Shown here piece after piece: positions 1 through 7,592 of a stretch of DNA of 64,000 nt. Position 1 is the first letter of the stretch; every line of letters starts with the position of its first letter. Where the stretch lies: positions 20,917-84,916 of the forward strand of contig NZ_PQIA01000022.1 of assembly GCF_003385235.1 (NCBI RefSeq). Reading direction: 5' to 3'. Source of the stretch: Amycolatopsis circi. Lineage in GTDB: Bacteria; Actinomycetota; Actinomycetes; Mycobacteriales; Pseudonocardiaceae. The notes under the pieces were generated by a model, which saw only the letters and a list, made by a program, of their open reading frames with translations, ran no database searches and had not been told where the DNA came from. The position numbers were made by a program, and so were the translations under genes.

Positions 1-42
1 GCCCACCGCTGCCTCGGTGTCGAACTCGCGGGTGCGGACCAT
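1..42 (-). CDS. TetR-family regulator, N-terminus only (cut by window edge)
   Basis: Only the first 14 codons are visible, reading MVRTREFDTEAAVG from an ATG at 42. This opening (TREFD followed by an acidic/alanine helix) is typical of the first helix of TetR-type DNA-binding domains. It lies 51 bases downstream of the response regulator on the same strand, so it may belong to the same transcript. The rest lies outside the window, so the family call rests on the opening alone. Confidence 0.5.
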   Translation of the reverse strand, partial: MVRTREFDTEAAVG

Positions 43-93
43 GGCCCCCACCCTACGCCTTTCTGGATCGTCCGCTCAAGAAAGGGGTTGCCG

Positions 94-699
94 CTACAGC
101 CACCCGCTCGTCTCGGCGACCCGGACCGCCTCCGCGCGGGTGCGGGCCTGCGTCTTCCCGATCGCCGACGACAGGTGGTTCCGCACCGTCCCGGCCGACA
201 GGCCCAGCGCCGTCGCCAGGTCCGCGACTGTCCCGCCTTCCGCCGCGGCGCGCAGGACGTCCGCCTCGCGGTCGGTGAGTGGGCTCGCGCCGCTGGCCAG
301 CGATTCGGCGGCGAGCGCCGGGTCCACGAACCGCAGTCCGGCGTGCACCCGCCGGATCGCGTTGATCAGCTGTTCCGGGCGCGAATCCTTCACCACGAAC
401 CCGGCCGCGCCCGCGGACATCGCGCGCGACAGGTATCCGGGGCGGCTGAACGTGGTGCAGATCAGCACGCGACAGTCCGGCAGCGCGTGCCGCAGTTCGG
501 CGGTCACGGCGAGCCCGTCGCGGCCGGGCATCTGGACGTCGACGAGCGCGATGTCCGGCGTGGTCCGTTGCGCGGCGGGCACGACTTCGAGACCGGAACC
601 GACTTCGGCGACCACTTCGAGGTCCGGCTCCATCCGCAGCAACGAAGCCAGCGCTCCGCGTACGAGCGCCTGGTCGGCGGCCAGCAGGACCCGGATCAC
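94..699 (-). CDS. NarL/LuxR-family response regulator (DesR-like)
   Basis: This is a 201-residue two-domain response regulator. Residues 1-120 form a receiver domain with the acidic pocket near Asp9 and the phospho-acceptor Asp54 in ALVDVQMPG. Residues 135-195 form a LuxR-type helix-turn-helix (LTDREADVLRAAAEG then GTVRNHLSSAIGKT). The GTG start at 699 overlaps the TGA stop of the kinase gene by four bases (GTGA), so the two are translationally coupled. Their order and sizes match the DesK/DesR class of membrane-sensing systems. The sensed signal is unknown. Confidence 0.93.
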   Translation of the reverse strand: MIRVLLAADQALVRGALASLLRMEPDLEVVAEVGSGLEVVPAAQRTTPDIALVDVQMPGRDGLAVTAELRHALPDCRVLICTTFSRPGYLSRAMSAGAAGFVVKDSRPEQLINAIRRVHAGLRFVDPALAAESLASGASPLTDREADVLRAAAEGGTVADLATALGLSAGTVRNHLSSAIGKTQARTRAEAVRVAETSGWL

Positions 700-1871
700 G
701 CCGCACCCGCCGGTCCGCGTGCCAGCACCCGGAATCCGCCGTGCGGGCCGCGGCCGTGCTCCAGCGAGCCGGACACCGCAGCCATCCGCTCGGCGAGGCC
801 GGTGAGGCCGTGTCCGGGGACGATCTCCGCCGGGACAGTGCCGTCGTCGGCGATCTCCAGCCAGTCGCGGCCGACGCGGACGGTGCAGCGCTGAGCGTCG
901 GAATGCCGGAGCACGTTGGTCACGGCTTCCCTTACTACGTAACCGAAAACGCCCTGCAGTCCGGGAGCGACGGTATCGGCCGGGTCGGGCAGGTCGGCAT
1001 GGACTCCGGCGGCCCGCAACGCCATCCGGGCGCCGGCGACTTCGGTCGCGAGCGACACCGTGCGGTAGTCGGACACGGTCGCGCGGACGTCGGAAAGGGC
1101 TTCCCGACACAGGTCGTCCAGGTCCCGGATCTCCGCGAGCGCCGCGGCGGTGTTGTCGGACGTTTCCAGGATCCGCCGCGTCAGGCCGAGTTTCAGCGTC
1201 ATCGTGGAGAGGCTGTGGCCGAGGACGTCGTGCAGATCCCGGGCGACGCGCTGCCGTTCCTGGTCGACGGCCATCCGCCGGATCTGCTCGCGGGCCAGTC
1301 TGAGGTGGCCGATGGTGAACGTCAGCGCGTAGACGACGCCGAGGATCGCGGTGACGGCGACGAGCGTGAGCACCTGGCCCCAGGCGACGCGGCCGTCCCT
1401 GGCGAGCATCCACGCGATCTGGGCGGCTGCTGCCCCGAAGCCGATCAGCAGGGAAAACCGCAGCGGCAACAGCATGAGACCGGTCGCGATGGCGTAGGTG
1501 AGGCCGGTCAGGTACGCCGGGGAGCCGAGAATCAGCGCGGGCGTGGCGCCGAGCGCGAACAACGCGACGACCATCGCGATCCGCTGCCGCCGCAGTGCCA
1601 GCGGGCCGAACCAGAGCACGAGGAGGTACGCGACGGCGTAGCAGACGAGGAAGCCGAGAACGACCCCCATGCGGACCGGTCCGTACGGTCCGTCCGCGAG
1701 GGCGATGACCCAGGTGACCAGGAAACCCATCATGAGGCCGTTGACGACCACGGACCGGACGCGGCCGCGGTGCGGGCCGGACGCTCCGCTCGGCGCGTCC
1801 GTCCAGAAGCTCCAGTCCGGCCACTGGCGGGCCGAGAACCGGTCCGGATCGGGTTCGCGCACGTCGATCAT
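696..1871 (-). CDS. Sensor histidine kinase, HisKA_3 type (DesK-like)
   Basis: A 391-residue membrane kinase that should phosphorylate the overlapping response regulator. Several hydrophobic segments lie between residues about 40 and 190. They are followed by the HisKA_3 dimerisation helix with the phospho-acceptor His214 in RDLHDVLGHS, and a C-terminal HATPase domain (REAVTNVLRHS N-box, GHGLTGLAERM G-box). The start chosen is the ATG at 1871 (MIDVREPDP). An upstream in-frame ATG at 1913 would add 14 residues of atypical composition. There is no extracellular sensor domain, consistent with intramembrane sensing as in DesK. Confidence 0.92.
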   Translation of the reverse strand: MIDVREPDPDRFSARQWPDWSFWTDAPSGASGPHRGRVRSVVVNGLMMGFLVTWVIALADGPYGPVRMGVVLGFLVCYAVAYLLVLWFGPLALRRQRIAMVVALFALGATPALILGSPAYLTGLTYAIATGLMLLPLRFSLLIGFGAAAAQIAWMLARDGRVAWGQVLTLVAVTAILGVVYALTFTIGHLRLAREQIRRMAVDQERQRVARDLHDVLGHSLSTMTLKLGLTRRILETSDNTAAALAEIRDLDDLCREALSDVRATVSDYRTVSLATEVAGARMALRAAGVHADLPDPADTVAPGLQGVFGYVVREAVTNVLRHSDAQRCTVRVGRDWLEIADDGTVPAEIVPGHGLTGLAERMAAVSGSLEHGRGPHGGFRVLARGPAGAA

Positions 1872-1948
1872 GGTACGGGCGCCTCGCCGATGATCACCCA
1901 TGACAAACGGCACGGGCGGTCCCGGCGGGGCGATGCTGAAGTGGCCGC

Positions 1949-2365
1949 ATGCTGCACCTCAAGAAATCCGGACTGACGAAGTACGAGATCACCCGCGACG
2001 GCCGCCCGCTCACCGTGGTCGAAGGCCGGTCCGGAGGGCAATTCCAGCTGGACGGCACTGGCTACCGGATCCGCCGTCGGTTCCGGACCTATCAGTTGCT
2101 GGCTGCTGACGGGTCGGTGCTCGCGAGCACGCATCGGCCGGGTACGCGCACCTGGAGCGTCGAGCGCGGCAGGTCGGAGCTTCGCTTCCGACGGACCGGC
2201 CGCCGAGACCACGCGCAGGTCGACGAGTCCGGGAACACCATCGGCACCGTCTCCGCGGGCACCGCTGACTTGTCCGGCGTCGAACCGGAACTCCAGGTGT
2301 TCGTGCTCGCGGCGCTGGCGATGCGCGCACGCCGCCGACGCGTCGTGGTCGTCGCGGGCAGTTGA
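1949..2365 (+). CDS. Hypothetical protein, 138 residues
   Basis: Not recognised as a named family. The protein is rich in beta-strand-like alternation (KYEITRDGRPLTVVEG, FQLDGTGYRIRR) and ends in a basic, hydrophobic tail. The pattern recalls small beta-barrel LURP-one/tubby-like proteins, but that is only an impression. There is no signal peptide or clear membrane span. Codon use matches its neighbours. It is divergent from the kinase gene with a 77-base gap, and no strong ribosome-binding site precedes the ATG. Confidence 0.6.
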   Translation: MLHLKKSGLTKYEITRDGRPLTVVEGRSGGQFQLDGTGYRIRRRFRTYQLLAADGSVLASTHRPGTRTWSVERGRSELRFRRTGRRDHAQVDESGNTIGTVSAGTADLSGVEPELQVFVLAALAMRARRRRVVVVAGS

Positions 2366-2411
2366 GCGGCGACTACTATTGGCAGGTTCGCCCGCCTTCG
2401 CTGGAGAGACC

Positions 2412-3212
2412 TTGCCCGACCGCCGCACCCTGACCGCCGACTGCACGAGCTGTTTCGCCCTCTGCTGCGTCGCGCTCACCTTCACCAAATCCGCTGACTT
2501 CGCCATCGACAAGCGCGCCGGCGACCCGTGCCCGAACCTGCAGCAGGACTTCCGCTGCGGCATCCACGACCGGTTGCGCCCCAAGGGCTTCGCGGGCTGT
2601 ACCGGGTACGACTGCTTCGGCGCCGGACAGCAGGTGTCGCAGGTGACCTTCGGCGGGCGCAGCTGGCGCGAGGCTCCGGAGACCCGCGAGCAGATGTTCG
2701 CCGCGCTGCCGGTGATGCGGCACCTGCACGAACTGCTCTGGTACCTCACCGAGGCACGCTCGCTGGCCGCGACCCGCGAGATCCACGCCGAATTGGACGC
2801 AGCGATCGCTGAGATCGAGCAGGCAACGGCTGCAGAAGCGGACGCAGTGCTGGCCATCGACGTCGACGCCCGACGGGCCCAGGTGAACCCGCTGCTCGTC
2901 CGCACCAGCGAACTGGTCCGCGCCGGAGCCGGACGCAAGAAGGACCGCCGCGGTGCCGACCTGATCGGCGCGAAACTGGCCGGAGCCGACCTGCGGAGCA
3001 CGAACCTCCGCGGCGCGTACCTGATCGCGGCCGATCTCCGGGGCGCGGACCTGCGCCGGGCAGACCTGATCGGGGCGGATCTGCGCGACGCCGACGTCCG
3101 CGGAGCCGACTTCACCGACAGCATTTTCCTTACCCAGTCCCAGGTGAACGCGGCCCGCGGGGACGCCGCGACGAAGCTGCCTTCACGGCTGGCCCGCCCC
3201 GAACACTGGTAG
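2412..3212 (+). CDS. Pentapeptide-repeat protein with N-terminal cysteine cluster
   Basis: A 266-residue protein. The N-terminal third carries a Cys-rich motif (CTSCFALCC, later CPNLQQDFRC, CTGYDC) that could hold a metal or Fe-S cluster. The C-terminal 70 residues are pentapeptide repeats of the A(D/N)LRG type (GADLIGAKLAGADLRSTNL and onward), which fold into a right-handed quadrilateral beta-helix. The TTG at 2412 was chosen because GGAGA sits five bases upstream; a TTG at 2379 is also open. Pentapeptide proteins can mimic DNA or scaffold partners, so no specific function is claimed. The stop abuts the convergent zinc-ribbon gene. Confidence 0.85.
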   Translation: MPDRRTLTADCTSCFALCCVALTFTKSADFAIDKRAGDPCPNLQQDFRCGIHDRLRPKGFAGCTGYDCFGAGQQVSQVTFGGRSWREAPETREQMFAALPVMRHLHELLWYLTEARSLAATREIHAELDAAIAEIEQATAAEADAVLAIDVDARRAQVNPLLVRTSELVRAGAGRKKDRRGADLIGAKLAGADLRSTNLRGAYLIAADLRGADLRRADLIGADLRDADVRGADFTDSIFLTQSQVNAARGDAATKLPSRLARPEHW

Positions 3213-3380
3213 TCAGCGCGGCCGGGTAGAACCCACGACAACCCCGCCGAGACGGGCGATCCAGCTGCCGCACACACAACGCACGTACTCGGTCCGGCTG
3301 GCCGCCGACGCGGGAACGACAGCGGAGGCGGGCAGTTCGGCCAGGGGCCAGCCGCAACGGGGGCAACGGTTCTCTTCCAT
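3213..3380 (-). CDS. Small zinc-ribbon protein, 55 residues
   Basis: A short frame reading MEENRCPRCGWPLAELP and ending STRPR. It has a CPRC knuckle and a second C-V-C pair (YVRCVCGSW), which together could ligate one zinc ion. The ATG at 3380 is the only good start. The gene ends immediately next to the stop of the pentapeptide-repeat gene, in convergent orientation. Small proteins of this layout are common in actinomycetes and no function is assigned. Confidence 0.7.
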   Translation of the reverse strand: MEENRCPRCGWPLAELPASAVVPASAASRTEYVRCVCGSWIARLGGVVVGSTRPR

Positions 3381-3406
3381 GCCCGTCATCGTGCGGTAAT
3401 GGTTCA

Positions 3407-3586
3407 GTGCAGTTCAACCCTTACGAGTTTCCGGTGCAGCGGAGCAGGACCTTCGCGGAGACCCACCCGGGAGTCCACGGCTTTGCAGCCCGTGCCACGG
3501 CCGTCGTGAAACGGTTGCCGAACCGCGCGCGGAGGCTGCTTTCGCAGCGGGACCGTCCGATGAGGGCGGAGATCAGTCCGCGATGA
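3407..3586 (+). pseudogene. Short frame sharing the 5' end of the CGNR gene (probable remnant)
   Basis: A 59-codon frame opens VQFNPYEFPVQRS, very close to the VHFNPYGGAGAQ opening of the CGNR regulator at 21612. The DNA also matches: both have TAATGG, then AGTGCA, then TTCAACCCTTACG with the same spacing. After about eight residues the similarity ends and the sequence becomes Arg-rich with no CGNR zinc motif. I read it as a promoter plus start region of a CGNR-type gene whose body has been replaced. It could instead be an unrelated small gene under the same leaderless promoter. Confidence 0.4.
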
Positions 3587-4268
3587 GTGCGGCGACGGCG
3601 TGTCCTGCGGAGACGGTCCGCCCCGTCGTGTGCTGGTAACGGCGGACGAGGTCGCGATGGCGGATCCGTTGGCCCAGGCGCCGTTCGGCTCGCAGTACCG
3701 GATTGCGTCGCGGGATCGGGAAGGCCGCAGCAAGCCCGGCGAGCAGCGCCCGCTCGTCGATGCCTGCGACGTCGAGAACCCAGGCCGTGCCGGGATCGAG
3801 CGTGACCAGCACGAAGGCGAGATGTTCGAGCCGGTGTTCCCGTTCCCGGCGAGCCAACGCGAGCCGCAGTGACGCTTCGTAAGCCGCCTGCGCGTCCAGG
3901 CCGAGCGGGGGTTTCTGCTGGGCGCATCGCTGCCGCGCTTCCCCCATTCCGAGCGGCAGCAACGGTTCGCGTGCGGGCGAGCGGTCCAGGGCTGACCCGG
4001 TCAGGCGCTGAAGATCGATCCCGAGCGGGGCCAGGGCTGCCCGGTCCGCGGCCGCGCCAGCCCCTGCCGGAGCAGCTACGAGAACGGCCCCTCGGATCGC
4101 GTCCTCGGTCGCTCCGTGATCCGCCAGTACTGCGGCAATGGGACCTCGGCTGGCGGCGAGGGCCAGCAGGAGGTGCTCGCTGCCGGTGCGCGGATGCTCG
4201 AGTCCGCGTGCCAAGGCGATCGCCCTGCCGATAACCTGGCTCAGCTCGGGATGGTATCCTCGGAACAT
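3573..4268 (-). CDS. Clp N-terminal-domain protein (no ATPase)
   Basis: A 231-residue protein with two Clp-N type repeats and no AAA+ domain. The first repeat is clear: MFRGYHPELSQVIGRAIALA, then HPRTGSEHLLLALA. The second, from about residue 125 (AYEASLRLALARREREHRLEHLAFVLV), is weaker. Clp-N domains bind adaptors or substrates in ClpA/ClpC. A stand-alone copy could be an adaptor or antagonist of ClpC, which is inference. Its ATG shares one base with the stop of the upstream HTH gene (TGATG), so the pair is co-translated. Its 3' end overlaps the 3407 frame tail to tail. Confidence 0.85.
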   Translation of the reverse strand: MFRGYHPELSQVIGRAIALARGLEHPRTGSEHLLLALAASRGPIAAVLADHGATEDAIRGAVLVAAPAGAGAAADRAALAPLGIDLQRLTGSALDRSPAREPLLPLGMGEARQRCAQQKPPLGLDAQAAYEASLRLALARREREHRLEHLAFVLVTLDPGTAWVLDVAGIDERALLAGLAAAFPIPRRNPVLRAERRLGQRIRHRDLVRRYQHTTGRTVSAGHAVAALIAD

Positions 4269-4486
4269 CAGGCCCCCTCGGCGCGGTGGTGCTTGCGGTG
4301 CACGGTCTGCTTGGCGACGCCGAGCCGGACGGCGATGTCCCGCCACGACCAGCCGTTCTGCCGCGCCGCCGCCACCTGCTCGGCCTCCAACTGCTCGACC
4401 AGCGTGCGAAGCCGGGCCACCGCCCGCAATCCCGCGTCCGGATCGGCGCCGCGAACGGCCTGGTCGAGATCGGCAATCATCGACAT
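4268..4486 (-). CDS. Small helix-turn-helix protein paired with Clp-N gene
   Basis: A 72-residue protein with a first helical segment (LRAVARLRTLVEQLEAEQVAAAR) and a C-terminal HTH (GWSWRDIAVRLGVAKQTVHRKH) resembling sigma-region-4-like domains. The start is uncertain. ATGs lie at 4498, 4486 and 4480, and the first sits inside a perfect palindrome. I chose 4486. Fusion by TGATG to the Clp-N gene argues for a two-gene regulatory unit. The palindrome over its start suggests autoregulation. Confidence 0.8.
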   Translation of the reverse strand: MSMIADLDQAVRGADPDAGLRAVARLRTLVEQLEAEQVAAARQNGWSWRDIAVRLGVAKQTVHRKHHRAEGA

Positions 4487-4490
4487 GGCC

Positions 4491-4506
4491 GTCAGCATAT
4501 GCTGAC
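4491..4506. promoter_or_regulatory. Perfect 16-base palindrome over the HTH gene start
   Basis: GTCAGCATATGCTGAC is fully self-complementary. It covers the most upstream ATG of the HTH gene. Its position and symmetry fit an operator for the HTH protein, which would then control itself and the Clp-N gene. No promoter boxes are obvious around it. Binding is inference. Confidence 0.5.
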
Positions 4507-4525
4507 GATCGGCTGCGAGGCAACG

Positions 4526-4595
4526 CTCCCGTGGCAGGAGTCGAACCGGCGTTCCCGGCTTCGGACGCCGGAGTCGTGTCAGCTGGACCACGGGG
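4526..4595 (-). tRNA. tRNA-Arg(CCG)-like gene, degenerate
   Basis: The minus strand folds into a tRNA shape. It has six acceptor pairs (CCCGTG with CACGGG), an anticodon stem CCGGC/GCCGG enclosing loop GTCCGAA (anticodon CCG, U33 present), and a T arm with loop TTCGACT and one mismatch. The first acceptor pair is C:A, and the D arm is short and lacks the conserved GG. It closely resembles the tRNA-Gln(CTG) gene at 20519. It lies seven bases after the Lys 3' fragment, the spacing expected inside the tRNA array at 20.4-21.1 kb. It is probably non-functional. Confidence 0.5.
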
Positions 4596-4596
4596 G

Positions 4597-4638
4597 CGGA
4601 AGTGGGCCGCCAGGGACTCGAACCCTGAACCCGCCGGG
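4597..4638. repeat. Left att-like repeat: 3' half of tRNA-Lys
   Basis: These 42 bases match 20422-20463 in the same orientation with only two differences. On the minus strand they are the T arm, acceptor 3' strand and part of the anticodon stem of the tRNA-Lys(TTT) gene, with nothing of the 5' half. This is the expected scar of an element that integrated into the 3' end of a tRNA gene. See the right copy. Confidence 0.75.
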
Positions 4639-4693
4639 CTAAATCACCTCGGCGAGCAACGCCCGGACGTGGTTCGCTTCGCCCCAGAAGCCA

Positions 4694-4849
4694 CTAGCGT
4701 GCGCCGAACGCAGCGGCCCGACGAAGATCTTCCGACTCCAGGCGAGTTGCCTCGCTGAGCTGCTGGTCGGCACCTGTCGCCGCAGCGAGACCTCGTAGCA
4801 GCGCATCGGCGAAGTCCGGCACGTCCGAGTCTAGGCTCTCCAGCGTTTC
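4694..4849 (-). pseudogene. C-terminal remnant of an unknown protein
   Basis: A well-formed stretch reads ETLESLDSDVPDFADALLRG and ends LRRAAAFGAR before TAG at 4694. It is acidic and helical with normal codon use. No start codon precedes it in frame and the upstream sequence loses coding character. It sits just inside the left att-like repeat, so it may be a decayed gene of the island. Confidence 0.4.
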
Positions 4850-5260
4850 CCTCGACGTAGCAGTTGATCGTGGGGCTGTGTGCCCCCGGGCCCGGGCCCA
4901 AGTTCATCGTGACCGGGCCCGTCGACCTGGTCTGGACGACCTGCCCGGCCGCATCCCCGCGGATGATGTTCGAAACGCGCGCAGCGGACGCGTCCGGCAG
5001 GAAGCGGTCCGAGGTCCGCCGTGCACGAGGTGTTCGCTCAGCAGACGGACGCAGCGCCGATGTCCCCGAGCGAGTCGATCATCGCCCAGACCTCAGCTTC
5101 GGTCAGCCCCACCGCCTCTCCTGCGCTATCGGGCGCGCCGTTGGCCGTTCTCGGCGGTAGGCGGAGTAGTCCTCCACTCCCGACCGCGCGGGGGTCAGCT
5201 CGGCCAGTGGTGCCGTCGGCGCAGGAGGTCTTCACGCGGCATGATGCCGCGCGCCCGATC
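4850..5260. other. Gene-free stretch at island left end
   Basis: About 410 bases with no frame I can defend. Several short frames exist on both strands but have poor composition and no ribosome-binding site. The right-hand end carries the promoter region of the two-component system. Confidence 0.5.
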
Positions 5261-5276
5261 CACACGAAACTCACAC
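5261..5276. promoter_or_regulatory. Candidate response-regulator box upstream of the two-component operon
   Basis: CACAC occurs twice with starts exactly 11 bases apart (5261 and 5272; local sequence CACACGAAACTCACAC). OmpR-family regulators bind tandem direct repeats at one-turn spacing. The same 11-base CACAC periodicity recurs at 7532/7543 in front of the glycosyltransferase gene. It lies about 65 bases upstream of the regulator start, suggesting autoregulation. Confidence 0.4.
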
Positions 5277-5338
5277 ACAGTTCGCATGCCGCGTTCGCGC
5301 CGGTGTGCTCAGATGGTGGGGACGAGGAGGAATGCGCG

Positions 5339-6070
5339 ATGGAATCGGCGACCGCGGAGGGCGTGGAACGGCTGCTGGTGGTCGACGACGAGCCTTTTCT
5401 GCGTGACGCCGTCGCCGCCTCGTTGCGGTTTCTCGGCTTCGAGGTCGAGACCGTTGGCACCGGCGGGGAGGCATTGCGCCTGCTGCGGGAGCAGTCGTTC
5501 GATCTGGCGGTGCTGGATGTGCTGCTGCCCGACCTCGACGGCTTCGAAATCGTGCGGCGGCTGCGTCGTGACGGGCAGCTGGTGCCGGTGATCTTCTTGA
5601 CCGCGAAGGACACTCAGGCGGACAAGGTCGCCGGGCTGACCATCGGCGGTGACGACTACCTGACCAAACCGTTCGGTCTGGAGGAACTGGCCGCGCGGAT
5701 CCGCTCCGTGCTGCGCCGGGCTCGCCCGGCCGGGACCGGGGCGGTGCTCGCGTTCGCCGATGTGGAGCTGGACCAGGACACCTACGAGGTGCGCCGGGGC
5801 GGTCGCCGGGTGGAGCTTTCGCCCACGGAGTTCCGCTTGCTGCGGTTCCTGATGGCCAACCCTGCCCGCGTGCTGACCCGCGCGCAGTTGCTGGACCACG
5901 TGTGGGACTACGACTTCGGCGGCACCAGCACGGTGGTCTCCACCTACATCGCCTACCTCCGCCGGAAACTGGCGCGATTCGGCCCGGACCTGATCCACAC
6001 CCAGCGCGGGATCGGCTACAGCCTGCGGCTGCCGCGTTCCGACGAACCGGCCGGACCCGATGAGCAGTGA
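5339..6070 (+). CDS. OmpR-family response regulator
   Basis: 243 residues. The receiver domain occupies residues 8-125 with acidic residues in VVDDEPF, phospho-acceptor Asp60 (LAVLDVLLPDLDG) and the conserved Lys in YLTKPFG. A winged-helix domain follows at 140-232 (ELSPTEFRLLRFLMANPARV, then TVVSTYIAYLRRKL and RGIGYSLR). The ATG at 5339 has AGGAGG eight bases upstream. The stop overlaps the kinase start by 11 bases. The likely targets are its own promoter and the adjacent glycosyltransferase, judged from shared upstream repeats. Confidence 0.95.
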   Translation: MESATAEGVERLLVVDDEPFLRDAVAASLRFLGFEVETVGTGGEALRLLREQSFDLAVLDVLLPDLDGFEIVRRLRRDGQLVPVIFLTAKDTQADKVAGLTIGGDDYLTKPFGLEELAARIRSVLRRARPAGTGAVLAFADVELDQDTYEVRRGGRRVELSPTEFRLLRFLMANPARVLTRAQLLDHVWDYDFGGTSTVVSTYIAYLRRKLARFGPDLIHTQRGIGYSLRLPRSDEPAGPDEQ

Positions 6071-7568
6071 GCCGAAGCGGCTGCGGCTGCGCGTGCTCGT
6101 CCCGGTCGTGTCGGCGACGCTGGTTGTGCTGGCCGCGTTCGACATCGCCGCTGTCGCCGGACTGCGCAGCTATCTGGTGAACCAGACCGACGACACGCTG
6201 CACGCGGCGGCGGAGAGCATCCAAGGCCGGTTGCCCGACGTACTGTCGAACGTGCTCCGCACGGAGGCGGTCGCCGGGCCGGGCACGGGTTGCCAGCTCA
6301 CCGGCGAACCGCGCGCGGGCTGTGAAGCCGCCCTGCCGGTCAACTACGTCACGGTCGGCGCGTACACCGCGCTCTACTGGCCCGACGGGCAGAAGGGCAC
6401 AGCGCTGACGGTCAGCGACACGGTCCTGTCGACCGCGCCCGCAGAGGCTGAACAGCGCACCATCCCCGCCGACCTGCGCGCGCTGGCCTCGAGCGGCGGA
6501 GCGCGAACCATGCGTTCGATCGACGGCACGGCGCAAGTGCGGGTGGCGGCGGCCCCGGTCCCTGGCGGCATCCTGCTGGTCAGCTCCAGCCTCGAAGGCG
6601 TGGCGCGGACCGTCGACCGGATGCGCACGATCATGATCGCCGGCTCGGCCATCGCCGTGCTGCTGATCGGGCTGACCGGATTCTGGTTGCTGCGGCGTGG
6701 GTTGCGCCCGATCGAGACGATGGCCGCGCAGGCTGACCGGATCACCGCGGGCGACCTCACCGACCGCGTCGCCTCGCCCGACCCGCGCAGCGAAGTGGGA
6801 CGGCTGGGCGCCGCGCTGAACGGGATGCTGGCGCGGATCGAGGCGTTCGTGCAGGAGCGGGAAGCCGGGCAGGACCTGATGCGCCGGTTCTTCGCCGACG
6901 CCAGTCACGAGCTGCGAACCCCGCTGGCTTCCCTGCGCGCCAACGCCGAGCTGTACCAGCAGGGCGCGCTGCCCGAGCGCGTGCAGGTGGACGAAGTGAT
7001 GCGGCGCATCGGCCTGGAGTCGAAACGGATGAGCACCCTCGTCGACGACATGCTGCGGCTGGCCCGACTCGACCAGCATCCCGACCGGCAGCGCGAGCCG
7101 GTCGAACTGGGCGAACTGGTCTCCGGGTGCGTGGACCGGATTCGCGTGGCCGCGCCCGGGCGCGAATGGCACGTGGAGATCCCCGGCGACGTCGTCGTGG
7201 TCGGCGACGAGGAACTGCTCCGCCGCGCGGTGGACAACCTGCTCGCCAACGTCCTGACACATACCCCGGACGGCGCCACGGCCACGATCGTCCTGCGCGA
7301 GAACGACGACGACGTCGAAATCGAGGTTTCCGACACCGGCCCGGGGGTCGCCCCGGAGCGGCTGCCGCACATCTTCGACCGTTTCTACCGGGCGGGGACG
7401 AATCCACATCCCGGTTCCGGGCTCGGCCTGGCCATCGTCAGCCAGATCGCCACCGTCCACAATGGAAGAGCGGTGGCCGAACCGTGCTCGCCGCACGGTT
7501 TGCGCGTGCGGCTGACGCTGCCACGAGGACTCACACCGGACTCACACGATTCTCCGGCGGCGATCTGA
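6060..7568 (+). CDS. Sensor histidine kinase (HAMP/HisKA/HATPase)
   Basis: 502 residues. A first membrane span lies at about 13-35, then a roughly 150-residue extracytoplasmic sensor with a cysteine pair (GCQLTGEPRAGCE), and a second span at about 190-218. A HAMP region follows (LRPIETMAAQADRITAGDL). HisKA carries phospho-acceptor His283 (ADASHELRTPLASL). The HATPase shows an N-box (LLANVLTHTPDG), DTGPGV and GSGLGLAIV. It overlaps the regulator gene and must form one operon with it. The sensed ligand is unknown. Confidence 0.95.
   Translation: MSSEPKRLRLRVLVPVVSATLVVLAAFDIAAVAGLRSYLVNQTDDTLHAAAESIQGRLPDVLSNVLRTEAVAGPGTGCQLTGEPRAGCEAALPVNYVTVGAYTALYWPDGQKGTALTVSDTVLSTAPAEAEQRTIPADLRALASSGGARTMRSIDGTAQVRVAAAPVPGGILLVSSSLEGVARTVDRMRTIMIAGSAIAVLLIGLTGFWLLRRGLRPIETMAAQADRITAGDLTDRVASPDPRSEVGRLGAALNGMLARIEAFVQEREAGQDLMRRFFADASHELRTPLASLRANAELYQQGALPERVQVDEVMRRIGLESKRMSTLVDDMLRLARLDQHPDRQREPVELGELVSGCVDRIRVAAPGREWHVEIPGDVVVVGDEELLRRAVDNLLANVLTHTPDGATATIVLRENDDDVEIEVSDTGPGVAPERLPHIFDRFYRAGTNPHPGSGLGLAIVSQIATVHNGRAVAEPCSPHGLRVRLTLPRGLTPDSHDSPAAI
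7527..7548. promoter_or_regulatory. Tandem 11-base direct repeats before the glycosyltransferase gene
   Basis: GGACTCACAC is repeated exactly 11 bases later (7527 and 7538). The site lies inside the last codons of the kinase gene, 45-66 bases before the next start. The arrangement is classic for OmpR-family binding and shares the CACAC core with the site at 5261. It suggests that the system controls the downstream membrane enzyme. Confidence 0.45.
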
Positions 7569-7592
7569 TCTTCGCCCGGCAAGCTTTGCCTC

